Shown one piece after another: positions 43,492 to 55,165 of a stretch of 64,000 bases of DNA. Each line of letters begins with the position of its first letter. Position 1 is the first letter of the stretch. Where the stretch lies: assembly GCF_009727055.1 (NCBI RefSeq), contig NC_052351.1:62100475-62164474 (forward strand), read 5' to 3'. Under the pieces are notes generated by a model that did no database searches, had not been told where the DNA came from, and saw nothing but the letters and a program-made list of their open reading frames with translations. Both the position numbers and the translations under genes were made by a program. The stretch comes from Benincasa hispida (Eukaryota > Streptophyta > Magnoliopsida > Cucurbitales > Cucurbitaceae).

Positions 43492-46283
43492 ATTGTTCTT
43501 AGAATATACCAACACAAAACTTGTTTGTTGTCTCTGTAATTGCGTGATCTATCTTCTATGTCTTAATCGCACTAACAGATGATAAATGATATGCGATGTT
43601 ACAAAGTTTGTTGTAAAATACCAATTGATGCGTTCAGATAGTGCTATGCACATCACAAGTTTTCTCGTGATGAAGCCAAGTATAATTCCACCGTGAGTTT
43701 CTCAGAATGATCCGAGGTTGAAAGCGAGGATTTGCGATGTTTGTGCGACAATGAGGTGATATGTGTGATCGTAAACAAATATTGATTATGAAGTGCTAGA
43801 GAGTAAAATGTGATGGTAAATGAACAAACAGGTAACAAATAAAGCTAAAATTGTGCAAGGTGTGCATGAGTGAATGTGATGGGCAAGTCTTGTGGATAGA
43901 AACGTAGGGTGAAACGGGTTAGGGGAAAAGATTATCGCGACTTTATCAATCCTATTAAGGTTGCAACTAAGGTTCCATATTCCCTTGGCTTACACCTCTC
44001 TGTGATCTCCAGTGTCACCATGTTTGTATGATAATTAGGGACGAACGTTTCCAAATGCAAGGTTGTTTCCATTTCTAGAAATACTTCTTGCTTTAATTAA
44101 CATATTCTATCAACCTTCTTTCAAGAGGTGGATTAACATCTTCACTTCTACTCTCATAGGTGAAGATGCTATTGAGCATACGTTAAATAAACTTCGCTGA
44201 CATCTTCAACATGGATTGACTCACTCGTTCAATCCTTCCCCTCACACCGTAGAAGTTTAGTGACTCATGGTGAAAGAAATGAAGGATGGATGCATAATGG
44301 TGAATAGAAAGATGAGGATGAACATGGTAGTGATATTAATTGGCAAAGCATTTGTTACAGCGATATGAATGATAGACAGAAAATGAACAACAAACGATGA
44401 ACAGAAAGTAAGAACAGTCGAGAGTTGTGTGTCAATGCTATTTTTTTGTTGGCGTGTTAGATGAATGGAGGAATGAGATGGAGAACTTCTTTCTCAAGAG
44501 AGTTCTTGGGAGAAGAGTGTTCCTTGCACATAATTTTTTTTTGTTATTCTCCTCGTCTCCTCGTCTCCTCCAGCTTGTGCTGAGTGTTTCTATTCATAGA
44601 TTTTAACACCTCTTGCCTCAGTGGTCCCGCTCTAAAAATACAGCTTTTTCTTGTCGCGATTGGTGGGAATGTCCGCTCTGCTACATGTTCCATTTGTCAG
44701 GCCGTACGTTAGAAAAAGCTGTACGATTTCAAAATATTCCAATGCAAAACTTGTTCTTAGAATATGCCAACGCAAAACTTGTTTGTTGTCTCTATAATTG
44801 CGTGGTATATCTTCTATGTCTTAATCACGCTAACAGATGATAGATGATATGCGATGTTACAGAGTTTGTTGTAAAATACAAATTGATGCGTTCAAATAGT
44901 GTTATGCGCGTCACAAGTTTTCTCGCGATGAAGCCAAGATGAGTTTATCAGAATGATCTGAGGTCGACCGCGGGGATTTGCGATGTTTGTGCGACAATGA
45001 GGTGATATGTGCGATCGTAAACAAATTATGATTGTGAAGTGCTAGAGAGTAAAATGCGATAGAAATGAACAAATAGGTTACAAATAAAGTTGAAATTGTG
45101 TAAGGTGTGTGAGAGTGAATGTGATGGAAGGTGTGTGGGAGTGAATGTGATGGCAAGTCTTGTGGATAGAAACGTAGGGTGAAATAGGTTAGGGGTAAAG
45201 ATTATCGCGAGTTTTTCAATCCTGTTAAGGTTGCAACTAAGGTTCCGTCTTCCCTTGGTTTACACCTCTCGTTGATCGCCTGTGTCACCATATTTCTATG
45301 ATAATTAGGGACGAACGTTTCCAAATGCAAGGTTGTTTCCATTTCTAGAAATATCTCTTGCTTTAGTTAACGTATTCTATCAACCTTCTTTCGAGAGGTG
45401 GATTAACATCTTCACTTCTGCTCTCGCAGGTGAAGATGCCATTAAGCATACGTTAAATAAACTTAGCTGACATCTTCAACATGGATTGACTCACTCGCTC
45501 AATCCTTCCCCCACACCCTAGAATTTTAGTGACTTATGGTGAAAGAAATGAAGGATGGATGCATAATGGTGAACAGAGAGATGAAGATGAATATGGTAGT
45601 GATATTAATTGGTAAAACGTTTGTTACAGAGATATGAATGATAGACAGAAAATGAACAACAAATGATGAACAGAAAGTAAGAACAATCGAGAGCTGCATG
45701 TTAATGTCTTGGCACGGATCCCGATCAAGGCTGCTTGCTTACCAGCACGTTGGATGAGTGGAGGAATGAGGTGGAGAACTTCCTTCTCAAGAGAGTTCTT
45801 GGGAGAAGAGTGTTCCTTGCACATAACGTCTTTTTGTTATTCTCCTCATCTCCTCGTCACCTCGTCTCCTTCAGTTTGTTCTAAGTGTTGCTATTTATAG
45901 ATTTTAGTGCCTCTCGCCTCAATGGTCCCACTCTGAAAATACAGCTTTTTCTTGTCGCAGCTGGTGGGAATGTCTGCTCTGCTCCACGTTCCATTTGTCA
46001 GGTCGTACGTCAGAAAAAGCTGTACGATTTCAGAAATCCCCGAGAATGCGTTGATCTTATTGTCCATGAGCAATTGCCGCATGCAGTGATACCTGCTACC
46101 TGCAAAACAAAGGTATAGACATCCTTTTTGCCTTCGCAATGTGGTCAGTGGGTGTGTTTGTGATACTTTTACAAGCTTCACGTTTCTAAGCCAATTTTAC
46201 TACATTCGACGCAACTTTTCCTTCCTATTGCCGCATATTTTAAGTAAGACGATATAAATAACTTGTATTTCTACAAGTTATCA
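43492..46283 (-). mobile_element. Gypsy-type LTR dimer P inserted in RNase H of F
   Basis: Flanked by exact 5-bp TGTAT (43487-43491 and 46284-46288). Removing it rejoins the RNase H frame at the YTDS motif. It holds two LTR copies head to tail with nothing between them: a full one (about 44753-46283) and one lacking roughly the first 230 bp of U3 (43494-44752). The full copy starts with the same terminal hairpin as element M (46258-46281) and has TATA-like CTATTTATAG at 45891. Two extra bases (AT, 43492-43493) separate the left duplication from the TG. Confidence 0.85.
46258..46281 (-). other. LTR-terminal hairpin, dimer P
   Basis: ATAACTTGTA / TACAAGTTAT with a four-base loop, identical to element M although the rest of the LTR has diverged strongly. 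Confidence 0.85.
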
Positions 46284-46331
46284 TGTATCATGTAAGGATC
46301 AGATCTTTATCTCCATACACGAGCATATAGT

Positions 46332-47991
46332 TGATAACAGGTAGAAATGCACGTTATTATAGCACTAATAAGTAAAATAATGAGGGAATGCGACGGTAAA
46401 AATATACAAAATCATGTCCAAAAGCGCTAAACTAAAGAAATTGCGATGCATGTGCCCATCGCATAAAAGTAGCTAATTTACTTATTTTATGCAGGAAAAA
46501 TGCGTTGGCACAAGTTAAATTGCAATCCAAGGAATTAGGCATCCGCGCGCATTGAAATATTGCGATCGCAAAGTCATGCGATTGTATGCGTGCACGAGAA
46601 GTTGCTCAAGAAGGTGGCCGCATAAAGACTTCACATCAAGGTGATAGCATAATAAATCATGATGGGACGGAAAGCTGATGACGGTCAAATTTGAATTTAG
46701 TTGACAAGTCGTTAACGACACACTGTAGCAAGTACACTCAACTTTTGGTGACCATTAATCGACGCATCAGAGCAGGAGATTTAATGACCGCCCATCATTG
46801 CAATCATTAGAGATAAAAGCTTCTTCACCTTGAGCTCTATAAATACCGAAGGCCACCATCATTAAAGGAGTTAGCCATACAGAATAGAGATCATATACAA
46901 GATAGATAGTCGTTCATAGTCATTCTTATGTTTAGAAGAAGAGAAAAAGACACCGAGAGATCATCCCCAAACAGCTCGAAAGACTGCCAGGAAGCGCTAC
47001 AAAAGGAGAGAGGGGCTAACACTTGCAAAAGCAAGGATATTCATCTGGGCAGAGTTGGAGTGAAAGACAGTGTAAAAGGCCACGGGAAGCAAGACATTGC
47101 TATCGGGCTTCTTATCTCTACTTTCCATTATTTCTATATTTTGCATTTAATTTATAAATAATGGAAATCTCATTTCAACTTATGTTCAATCTTTCCATAC
47201 TTTGCATGAGTAGCTAAATTTTCGAATGGGTTGATAAGTATTTAGCTAGCATGACCAAAATGTATACTTTATGCGATCATCTTGTCTTATGTATACGTCA
47301 TTCACCTTTAAAGATACTTGAGAGAGTAGTCTAAAGAAAGAATCTAGACTTAAGAGAGTCAGATTAGAATCTAGGCTTGAGTGAGTCAGATTAGAACCGC
47401 ATAAGTAAGATATAGAAACTTAGACATAAGTTATGTTTGCTATTATGCATCGCATGTACTCTAGAAATAGGATATGATAGTATACGGTCACCTTGTGTAT
47501 GTGTGCATCATTCATCATCGCATAAACAAGAATAGAGGCTTAGACATAAGTCTTATCGACATTATCGTATACATCGCATGCGTCCTAGAAATAGGAACTA
47601 TGGCATTTGCATTGAGAGATGACAGGCTATTGTGTGTATATAGCATGATCGCATAACTTGAACGCAATCTTAGGAAGTGTTAGCTAAATCCCTTTTCAAC
47701 TCGTTCATCGCATACTCATTGTAATTCTCAATTTCATCAACTCTTTACTCGAATTCGTCACATAGGAAAGATACTTAAACAAAATACCATCCAACTTATT
47801 TGTTTTTGCCACCGCAAAGGAATCAAATTTACTATCGCATAGTAACTCAGTAGTCCCTGTGTTTGACCTTGGACTTATTAGGAAACCTAGTGAAACTTAT
47901 ACTTGGGTTTTACTAGGAAAACTTGCATGTGTAACGCATAACACATTACCGCAACTTCACATCATAATCGCATCACATTCACAACGCATCA
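46332..47991 (+). mobile_element. Solo Gypsy-type LTR O2 (1660 bp)
   Basis: TG at 46332, CA at 47991, exact 5-bp duplication ATAGT at 46327-46331 and 47992-47996. Removal restores the RNase H frame of F around RTRDYMLVYGDKDLIL. It has TATA-like CTATAAATACC at 46837-46847. It is the same length as O1 and collinear with it. The start has the TG, 10 bases, GAAA, 10 bases architecture. Confidence 0.95.
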
Positions 47992-49190
47992 ATAGTCCCT
48001 CGTTCTTCGAAGATACTTGAGGATCGTTTTGACCACCGTTCAGTAATCAAATCCTTGATTGGACTAATATTGACTAACAATCTCTACTGCATAGAAAATT
48101 CAGATCTAGTACATAACATTGTATACATAAGGCTACCAACACTCGATGCATAGGGAATCTGTCTCATTTCCTCAACCTCTTGAGGTGTCTTAGGACACTG
48201 TTCCTTAGACAAAAAAAAGTCCATTCCTGAAAGGTAATAAACCTTCTTAGAACTTTGCATCAAATATCTGACAAGCATCTTATCAATGTATGATGCCTGA
48301 GACAAGGCCAACCTTTTGTTTTTACGATCCTTTATGATCTGGATCCCTAGAACAAACCGCACCTCTCCTAAATATTTCATTTTGAATTCGGCAGCTAACC
48401 AGTTCTTAACGTCAGTCAGAAATCCTACATCATTCCCAATGAGTAGGATATCATCCACATACAACACAAGGAAAGCTATTGAGTTGTTGATGGTTTTCTT
48501 GTAAACACAAGGCTCATCAACATTCTGATCAAAGCCATAAGATTTGATGCAATATCAAATCATATATTCCAAGATCTAGATGCTTGTTTCAGTCCATAAA
48601 TGGACCAATTAAGCTTGCAAACCTTTTGCTCTTGATCTTGTTCAATGAATCCTTCTCGTTGAGCCATGTAGATGGTCTCCTCAAGTTTACCATTAAAAAA
48701 GGTAGCCTTGACGTCTATTTGCCATATCTCATAGTCAAAATATGTGGCTATGGACAGGAGAATCCTGATAGATTTTAACAGGACAACAGGTGAGAAAGAT
48801 TCTTCATAGTCCACTCCCTCGACTCGGGTATAACCCTTTGCCACAAATCTAGCCTTAAAGGTCTATACCTTTCCATCTACACCTCTTTTCCTCTTGTACA
48901 TCCATTTACAACCTATAGGTTTTATCTCATCAGGTTGATCTACAAGTTCCCAAATAGAATTGAAGTACATAGACTCAATTTCTTGATTCATGGATTTAAT
49001 CCATTCATCTTTGTCAACATCTTCCATTGCTTGCTTGTAAGACAATGAATCCTCAACTCCATCATCAGATATGATGTTTTGGGCTTCTATTAAACCCATG
49101 TAGCGTACAGGTGGGTTCATAACCCTCCCATTACGTCGAGGCAAACTCAACTCTTGAGATGGTTGACTAGATGAACTAACATCAACAACT
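47992..49190 (-). pseudogene. Reverse transcriptase of Copia F
   Basis: Starts within the open frame whose 5' end is at 49447: EDSLSYKQAMEDVDKDEWIK and KPIGCKWMYKRKRGVDGKV, one TAG at 48860-48862, then KARFVAKGYTRVEGVDYEES, WQIDVKATFFNGKLEETIY (first catalytic Asp region) and LNWSIYGLKQASRSWN. After a frameshift, LYVDDILLIGNDVGFL (intact YVDD), KYLGEVRFVLGIQII and PYASSVGSLMYTMLCTRSEF follow. RT with only one stop and one or two frameshifts; among the best preserved in the window. Confidence 0.88.
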
Positions 49191-50160
49191 CTTGTTGATC
49201 TATCAGCATGTTCAACAACTCTTGTTGTAATCCCAGAAGTCTCATTAGAAATCTCATTTAAAACAAGTTTACTTCGTGGCTTATGATCCCTTATGTGGTC
49301 TTCTTCCAAGAAGGTAGCATTTTTCGATACAAACACTGTATTTTCACTTGAATCATAGAAGTATCCACTTCTCGTTTCTTTGCGGTGACCTACAAATAGG
49401 CATACTTTCGAACAAGGTTCCAACTTTTTGGGGTTAGCCCCAAGCACATGGGCAGGATATCCCTAAATCCTGAAGTGGCGTAAACTACCTTTACGACCTC
49501 TCCATGACTCAAAAGGCATTCCAGAAACACTCTTTGAGGGAACATTGTTCAAAATGTAAACTACAGTCTCTATTGCATATCCCCAAAACGAGGTTGGAAG
49601 ATGAGCATAACTCATCATAGATCGAAACATATCCAACATGGTTCTGTTTCTCCTTTATGATACACCATTCTACTGAGGGTATCTGGGGCTGAGAGTTGAG
49701 ATGTGGTTCCATGTTCTATCATATAGTTCTGGAATTCTAAGTCCATATACTTTCCACCATGATCAGATCGTAGTGCTTTTATCTTTTTACCTAATAAGTT
49801 CTCAAATTCAGTCTTATACTCCTTGAACTTTCTTATGTTGAATTAGGTATAGATACCTAAATCCTGAATAATCATCTATGAAAGAGATGAAATATTCATA
49901 CCCACCTCATGCTCTAACATTCATTGGACCACAGAGATCTGAATGTATAAGCTCCAAGGTTTCCTTGGCTTTATAACCTTTTCAAGTAAAAGGTCGTTTG
50001 GTCATTTTGCCCTTCAAAGCAAGATTCACATACTGACAATGAGTTTTCTTCTAAACCATTTAGAAGTCCACTTTTCACCAACTTTCCTATCCTATTGAGG
50101 TTGATATGACCTAATATTAGATGTCAAAGATGGACATTTTCTTTAGGAGAAACTCTTGGT
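49191..50160 (-). pseudogene. Integrase of Copia F (broken)
   Basis: Minus strand: RIGKLVKSGLLNGLEEN-like finger, HSDLCGPMNV-type first Asp (near 49925), FIDDYSGFRYLYL second Asp, then NGVS.RRNRTMLDMFRSMMS with the third acidic residue lost to Ser and a stop. Clean C-terminal tail from 49447: NPKKLEPCSKVCLFVG, NTVFVSKNATFLEEDH, an STRVV linker and LPRRNGRVMNPPVRY. Its linker encodes the TTRVVE...STRVVD repeats also seen in A. Confidence 0.83.
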
Positions 50161-50774
50161 CTTTTAACAGTTGTTGCTGTTTTGAATAATTCAGTATTAA
50201 ACATGACTTTTATGACTAATGACCTTAGTGCATACAAGTTATTTTCAATTGAACAAAAACCTATCTCCATACCACTCTTAAAAATAAACACTTTATTCTA
50301 AGAGAAGGAAATGGAATAATTTTGTTCACTCAGACAAGAAACTGAAATTATGTTCCTCTTGATATGAGGAACTACATAAACATTATTCAATAATAGATAC
50401 TGTTTCTTGTCCAAAAATAACTTAAGCTTGCCTACAACAACAACTGAAATGGTCTCACCAGTACCGACTCTAAGAGTCAACTCTCTAGCATCCAACTGTT
50501 TCGAGGAACTAAATCCTTAATGGGAGGAACACACGTGGTTAGTAGCTCGTGAATCAATTGTCCAGGCATAATCATCATTCTCTACTAAGCACGTCTCCAA
50601 GACAAATAAATCACATTTATCACCTTTGAAGTTCTTTCTTTTATGGATAGTAGTGGCATCAGTATCAGAACCTATATTATAAACTCCAAGTTTCATTTCA
50701 GAGGACAGTCCTCGCCGATGAACTTCATTAGAGTCAGCAACAATTGCTTTCTCTGTTAGTCCCTTGACATTCAA
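50161..50774 (-). pseudogene. Protease and pre-integrase of Copia F
   Basis: 50774-50517 open: DLFVLETCLVENDDYAWTID then SRATNHVCSSH, the protease site with Arg in place of the Gly of DSGATNH. 50495-50298: TLRVGTGETISVVVVGKLKL, LLLNNVYVVPHIKRNII and SCLSEQNYSISF, the pre-integrase segment. A stop and frame change separate the two. Confidence 0.83.
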
Positions 50775-51330
50775 TAACGACTGGAGATTATCTTGGGAAC
50801 TGACACCACTGGTTTCATTGTCATCAATCCCATTTTACTTAAAAAGTAAGAACTTACATTCAAAAAATTCTTGCAACGATTCCATGATCTCATGTGAAAT
50901 GTCAATTTTCTCAAACCTTTTGGCCAATGCATTATGTATGCTTGCCAAAATGTGAAGTCGGGCCTTCGAATTAGCCTTCATCCATACCTCATATGCATTT
51001 CGAACAATTCACAGTGTATTAGGTGTTGGGACTTGAGGACAATCCTCCAACATGACAAACTCGAAGTTGTTTACCACGAAAAATGTAATTAGAATCGGTC
51101 AAAGTAGAAAAGGAAACTAATGGAAAATCAAACGTTGACATTTTGTTGAAAAAACAAACATATTGATCTACGTTAGATTTTAGCATAACACTTTTAAAAA
51201 AAATCCAATCAGATTTAGCAAAATCTATGAACCCCATATAACATCTAGTTTTGCAATGATGCTTCAATGATTTAGGACAAAATCCACCGAAGGGTAGTCA
51301 ATTTATCCCTTCACTGAATTGAGACATGTT
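50775..51330 (-). pseudogene. gag: Gag of Copia F (broken)
   Basis: Minus strand: SNYIFRGKQLRV, LEDCPQVPTPNT, AYEVWMKANSKARLHILASI, ALAKRFEKIDISHEIMESLQ. The order matches gag of element A (EECPQAP, VKVNEKARVYIFAS, LAKKHEP). Zinc knuckle not found: the middle of Gag appears deleted, and DNLQSLLNVKGLTEKA follows directly. Confidence 0.75.
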
Positions 51331-51706
51331 CAATTAATTATTACACCAGAATAACTCTTATTCCTATAACAATCAACCATCATTGATTTGGTCAAGAAAT
51401 CATTAACTTGCTTAACAATTTCCTGTAAGTGTGATCCTTTATTTTAGATCCTAGACTTTCGCCCCAAGCAGCCAACCGAAGGGGAAAATCAATTGGAGCA
51501 AAAACTAAAGCGACCCTATCCATTACTGGAGTTCACCTTGATATTGACCAATTGCACAAATCATCCGAAGGGGGACGCTCCCAGGGCACCTCGAGCCGTG
51601 CAAGAAGGTCTCACGGTGCAAACTAATGAAGAGGACCGCAGGACATATTGGCATACATCCTTCTCCCACTTACTATAAGTACTCTCTCCGTTCACCTTGA
51701 TATTGA
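51331..51706 (-). other. Truncated leader of Copia F
   Basis: Carries on the minus strand the conserved leader box GGTGCCCTGGGAGCGTCCCC (about 51568-51600), as in J (58757-58800). It is cut at 51707 by the start of LTR G, so F has no PBS or 5' LTR here. Confidence 0.7.
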
Positions 51707-53340
51707 TGTTGGGGTTGATGAACTAAATCTCGTAGGGTTCAATAGTTTGTAAACGTATATGAACAAACATTATGTGATGTAATAATATGAGATATTTTCT
51801 TCACTACAGTCTTTGATATATGAGATATTTTGTTGCATTAACCACAAACCAATAAACTAAAATCCCTAGTTATCATTGTAACTTAAGGATGTATGTGATG
51901 ATATATAAGTGGATCATGCTTTAAGTGATAACCTTAATGGTCTGTAGTAGATGGATAAAGGAGGGAAACCTTATCCTGTTAACACTATGAGTGTGGCCCA
52001 CTTTGTAGATGTTACAAGTGTTGTAATGTACTACAAATGGTTTGATCCTAACCATTCATGTATAGACATGCGAGTAGGGATGCTCTATACAAAAGAGTTT
52101 GTATAAGACCAGACCATGAAATATTTAGTCTTGCTATATAACGTCGTTCATGACGGAGACTTTCATTTCACTAGGATGACCATAGGTAACATGACCTTAA
52201 TCTTGAGTGAGTTGGGAACTTCTACCTATGAGGGTGATCCTTTGATTTATATGGGTGCGAGTGGCCAGATCACCGACTCAAACCTACCACTTTGGGGATT
52301 CATCTGATTGGGGAGTTGGGAACTTAGCTACATAAGACGGAATTCACTCCTTCCCCAATATAGGGGTAAGTAGATAAATTGCTCCCTTAAGGGCTGATTT
52401 CGGACTTGAACAATGTGGCGCTACACCTTCTCTTGGCCCAGGAAGGATTTACTCATAGTAAGACTATGATGTATTGTTCACTAGAGGAATCAGTGGTACT
52501 TAAGATGTTAGATGTAATTACAAGGGAAAAACGATAAATTGGCCCGACTGTACATACGAGCAATTTGTGAGGGTTATTGTATTGTTGATTGGTTATATCC
52601 AATGGACACATAAATATATTTGTAGCGTGAAGAGTACAACTGTCGGTCTTTAATGGAATGCCTAACAGTTAACGAATGGTGGATATCGTGATTAAAGAGT
52701 TTAGTCAGTTATTCACGTACTGTTGGAGCTTCAAGCTATAGGTCCATAAGTTCCCCTTAGTAGCTCAATGGATTCATGTTGAGAATCAGTTTTTAGGTTA
52801 GTTTGAAGTGTTCAAATTAACAAGGGGAAATTTGATTATATATGATACAATTAAATTGTATCAATTATATGAGATATAATTGACTTGTATTAGATATATT
52901 AATTGGAGGAATTATTATTAAATGCTATAAGGGAGAAAAATAACGATGGTTTATATATTGCATGAGATGTGATATTAAAACTATAGGTTATGAATATATT
53001 GATTATATTGGTAATTAAATCAATTATAGGATAATTGGTTACGATTTTTTCTCCCATAACCAACTTAGTGGGAAATTATGATCAGTTATGGTAACTGATC
53101 GATAAAATGAAAATTGTTTTCATTTTTACAAATGTGATCATTACGAATTTGTGAATCATGCAATCAAAAGCATTAGCTATACGATAGCTTAAGAGCATAC
53201 ACGATTGTGTAACAAGTTTTCTATGCGATAGTTACTTATCTTCTAAATGATCGAGTACACTATCTATACGATAGACTAAAACTATCTCCCACTTATTCGA
53301 TCGTCTACACGATCTGTCAAATTCCTCCTATCCTCTACCA
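51707..53340 (+). repeat. Copia LTR G, 3' truncated and fused to pol of H
   Basis: Starts TGTTGGGGTTGATGAACTAA at 51707 and runs through the standard blocks (aggtggatcatg.., gagtgagttgggaac, ggtccataag) into a cluster of CGATCGTCTACACGATC-type words (53170-53310). At about 53340 it passes without PBS or gag into pol of H. LTR G starts differently from the 3' LTR of H, so this is probably a deletion fusion of two elements. Confidence 0.7.
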
Positions 53341-54560
53341 AATCCATCAACAACTGTTGTTGTCCCATCACATCCATCCCAAGAGCTAAGGATACCTCGA
53401 CGTAGTGGGAGGGTTATTCAATAACCTGAATGCTATATGGGTTTAATAGAAACTCAAAACATCATACAGGATGATGGTTTGGAGGATTCATTAACCTTTA
53501 AGAAGGCAATAGAGGATGTTGAAAGGGAACAGTGGATAAAAGCCATGGAAGATGGAATGGATTCTATGTACTTCAACTCTGTTTGGGAACTTATAGATCA
53601 ACCACATGGGGTTACACCTATAGGTTGCAAATGGATCTACAAGAGGAAACGAGATCAAACTGGCAAGATACAGACCTATAAATCCAGACACATGGCAAAA
53701 GGTTTTACCCAAAGAGAATGAGTTGATTATGAAGAAACATTTTTTCCTGTTGCCATGGTAAAATCAATAAGAATACTTCTTTCCATTGCCACATATTATG
53801 ACTATGAGATGTGGCAAATGTATGTCAAGATAGCCTTTTAGAATGCTATCTTGATGAAAGTATTTTTATGTCTCAACTAGAAGGGTTCATTGAAAAAGGA
53901 CAAGAATATAAAGTCTGTAAGCTTAATCGATCCATTGATGTATTGAAACAAGCATCCAGATCCTAGAACATAAGGTTTGACACTGCGATCAAATCTTATG
54001 GTTTTGAACAGAATGTTAACGAACCTTATGTATACAATAAGATAATCAACAAAACTGTAGCATTCTTAGTTCTTTATGTTGATGATATCTTACTCATTGG
54101 GAATTAGACAAGTTTCCTAGCTGACGTAAAGAGATGGTTAGCAACACAGTTCAAAATGAAAGATTTGGGTGATGCTCAGTATGTTCTAGGAATACAGATT
54201 TTTGGGAACCGAAAGAATAGAACATTAGCACTATCTCAGGAATCTTATATTGACAAGATATTGTCAAGATATAATTTGCAAAATTCCAAAAAAGGTATGT
54301 TACCTTTTAGACATGGAATTCATTTGTCAAAAGAACAGTGTCTTAAGACACCTCAAGATGTTGAGGAGATAACAAGAATTCCATACGCATCTGCAGTTGG
54401 GAGTTTGTTGTATGCATGTTATGTACACACCCTGACATATGCTTTCCAGTTGGAATCGTCAGCAGGTTCCAATCCAATCCAGGACACAGTCATTGGACTA
54501 CTGTAGAAAACATCCTCAAGTATCTAAGGAGAACGAGAGACTATATGCTTGTATATGGAC
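53341..54560 (+). pseudogene. Integrase tail and reverse transcriptase of Copia H
   Basis: Begins in the linker (TTVVVPSHPSQELRIPRRSG), then YMGLIETQN, LEDSLTFKKAIEDVEREQWI, TPIGCKWIYKRKRDQTGK. After stops at 53719 and beyond, VLYVDDILLIGN (YVDD intact) appears, then from 54156 an open frame MKDLGDAQYVLGIQIFGNRK, LALSQESYIDKILSRYNLQ and RIPYASAVGSLLYA. A frame change at about 54415 follows. RT palm is recognisable throughout. Confidence 0.86.
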
Positions 54561-55049
54561 CTAAAGATTTGATCGTTATAGAATACACTGATTCTGATTT
54601 TTAGACTGACGTAAATTCCAGGAAATCTACTTTAGGATTAGTTTTCACTCTCAACGAATGAGCTATAGTTTGAAGAATCATTAAGCAAAGTTGTATTGCT
54701 GACTCCACAATGGAAGCGGAATATGTGGTTGCATGTGAAGCTGCTAAAGAAGCAGTATGGCTGCGCAAATTCTTGGCTAATTTGGAAGTAGTTCAAGATA
54801 TGCACCTACCTATCACACTATATTGTGACAATAGTGGTGCTGTTGCCAACTCGAAAGAGATAAGGAGTCAAAAACATAGAAAACACATTGAAAGAAAGTA
54901 CCATCTCATCAAAGAGAGAGTACACAGAGGAGATGTGATCATCACAAAGATTGCTTCTGAAGACAACCTTGCCGATCCATTTACAAAGGCCCTGTCGGCT
55001 AAAGTATTTGAAGGCCACCTAGTTGGACTAGGACTCCGAGTAGTGTAAT
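54561..55049 (+). pseudogene. RNase H of Copia H
   Basis: EYTDSDF (54587-54604), then after two stops an open frame of 112 codons (54710-55048): MEAEYVVACEAAKEAVWLRK, LYCDNSGAVANSKEIRSQK, KHIERKYHLIKERVHRGD, DNLADPFTKALSAKVFEGHL. It ends in a TAA 117 bases before the 3' LTR. Catalytic residues in this half are intact. Confidence 0.87.
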
Positions 55050-55148
55050 CTAGGGCAAGTGGGAGAATATCTATGGTATAGAGATGCTCTAGTTTATTGT
55101 ATTTTCCCTTTATGTTTCTCAACATTATATTTGTTATCATTGGAGTTT

Positions 55149-55165
55149 TAGTCCAAGTGGGAGAT
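55149..55165 (+). other. Polypurine tract of Copia H
   Basis: AGTCCAAGTGGGAGAT precedes the TGTTGGGA start of the LTR. A second AAGTGGGAGAA lies at about 55056-55066, just after RNase H. Confidence 0.8.

Noticed and set aside
46928..47161. 77-codon ORF with a charged N-terminus in O2
   Set aside because: Falls downstream of the TATA-like box, so it could be translated in principle, but the matching frame in O1 is not preserved.
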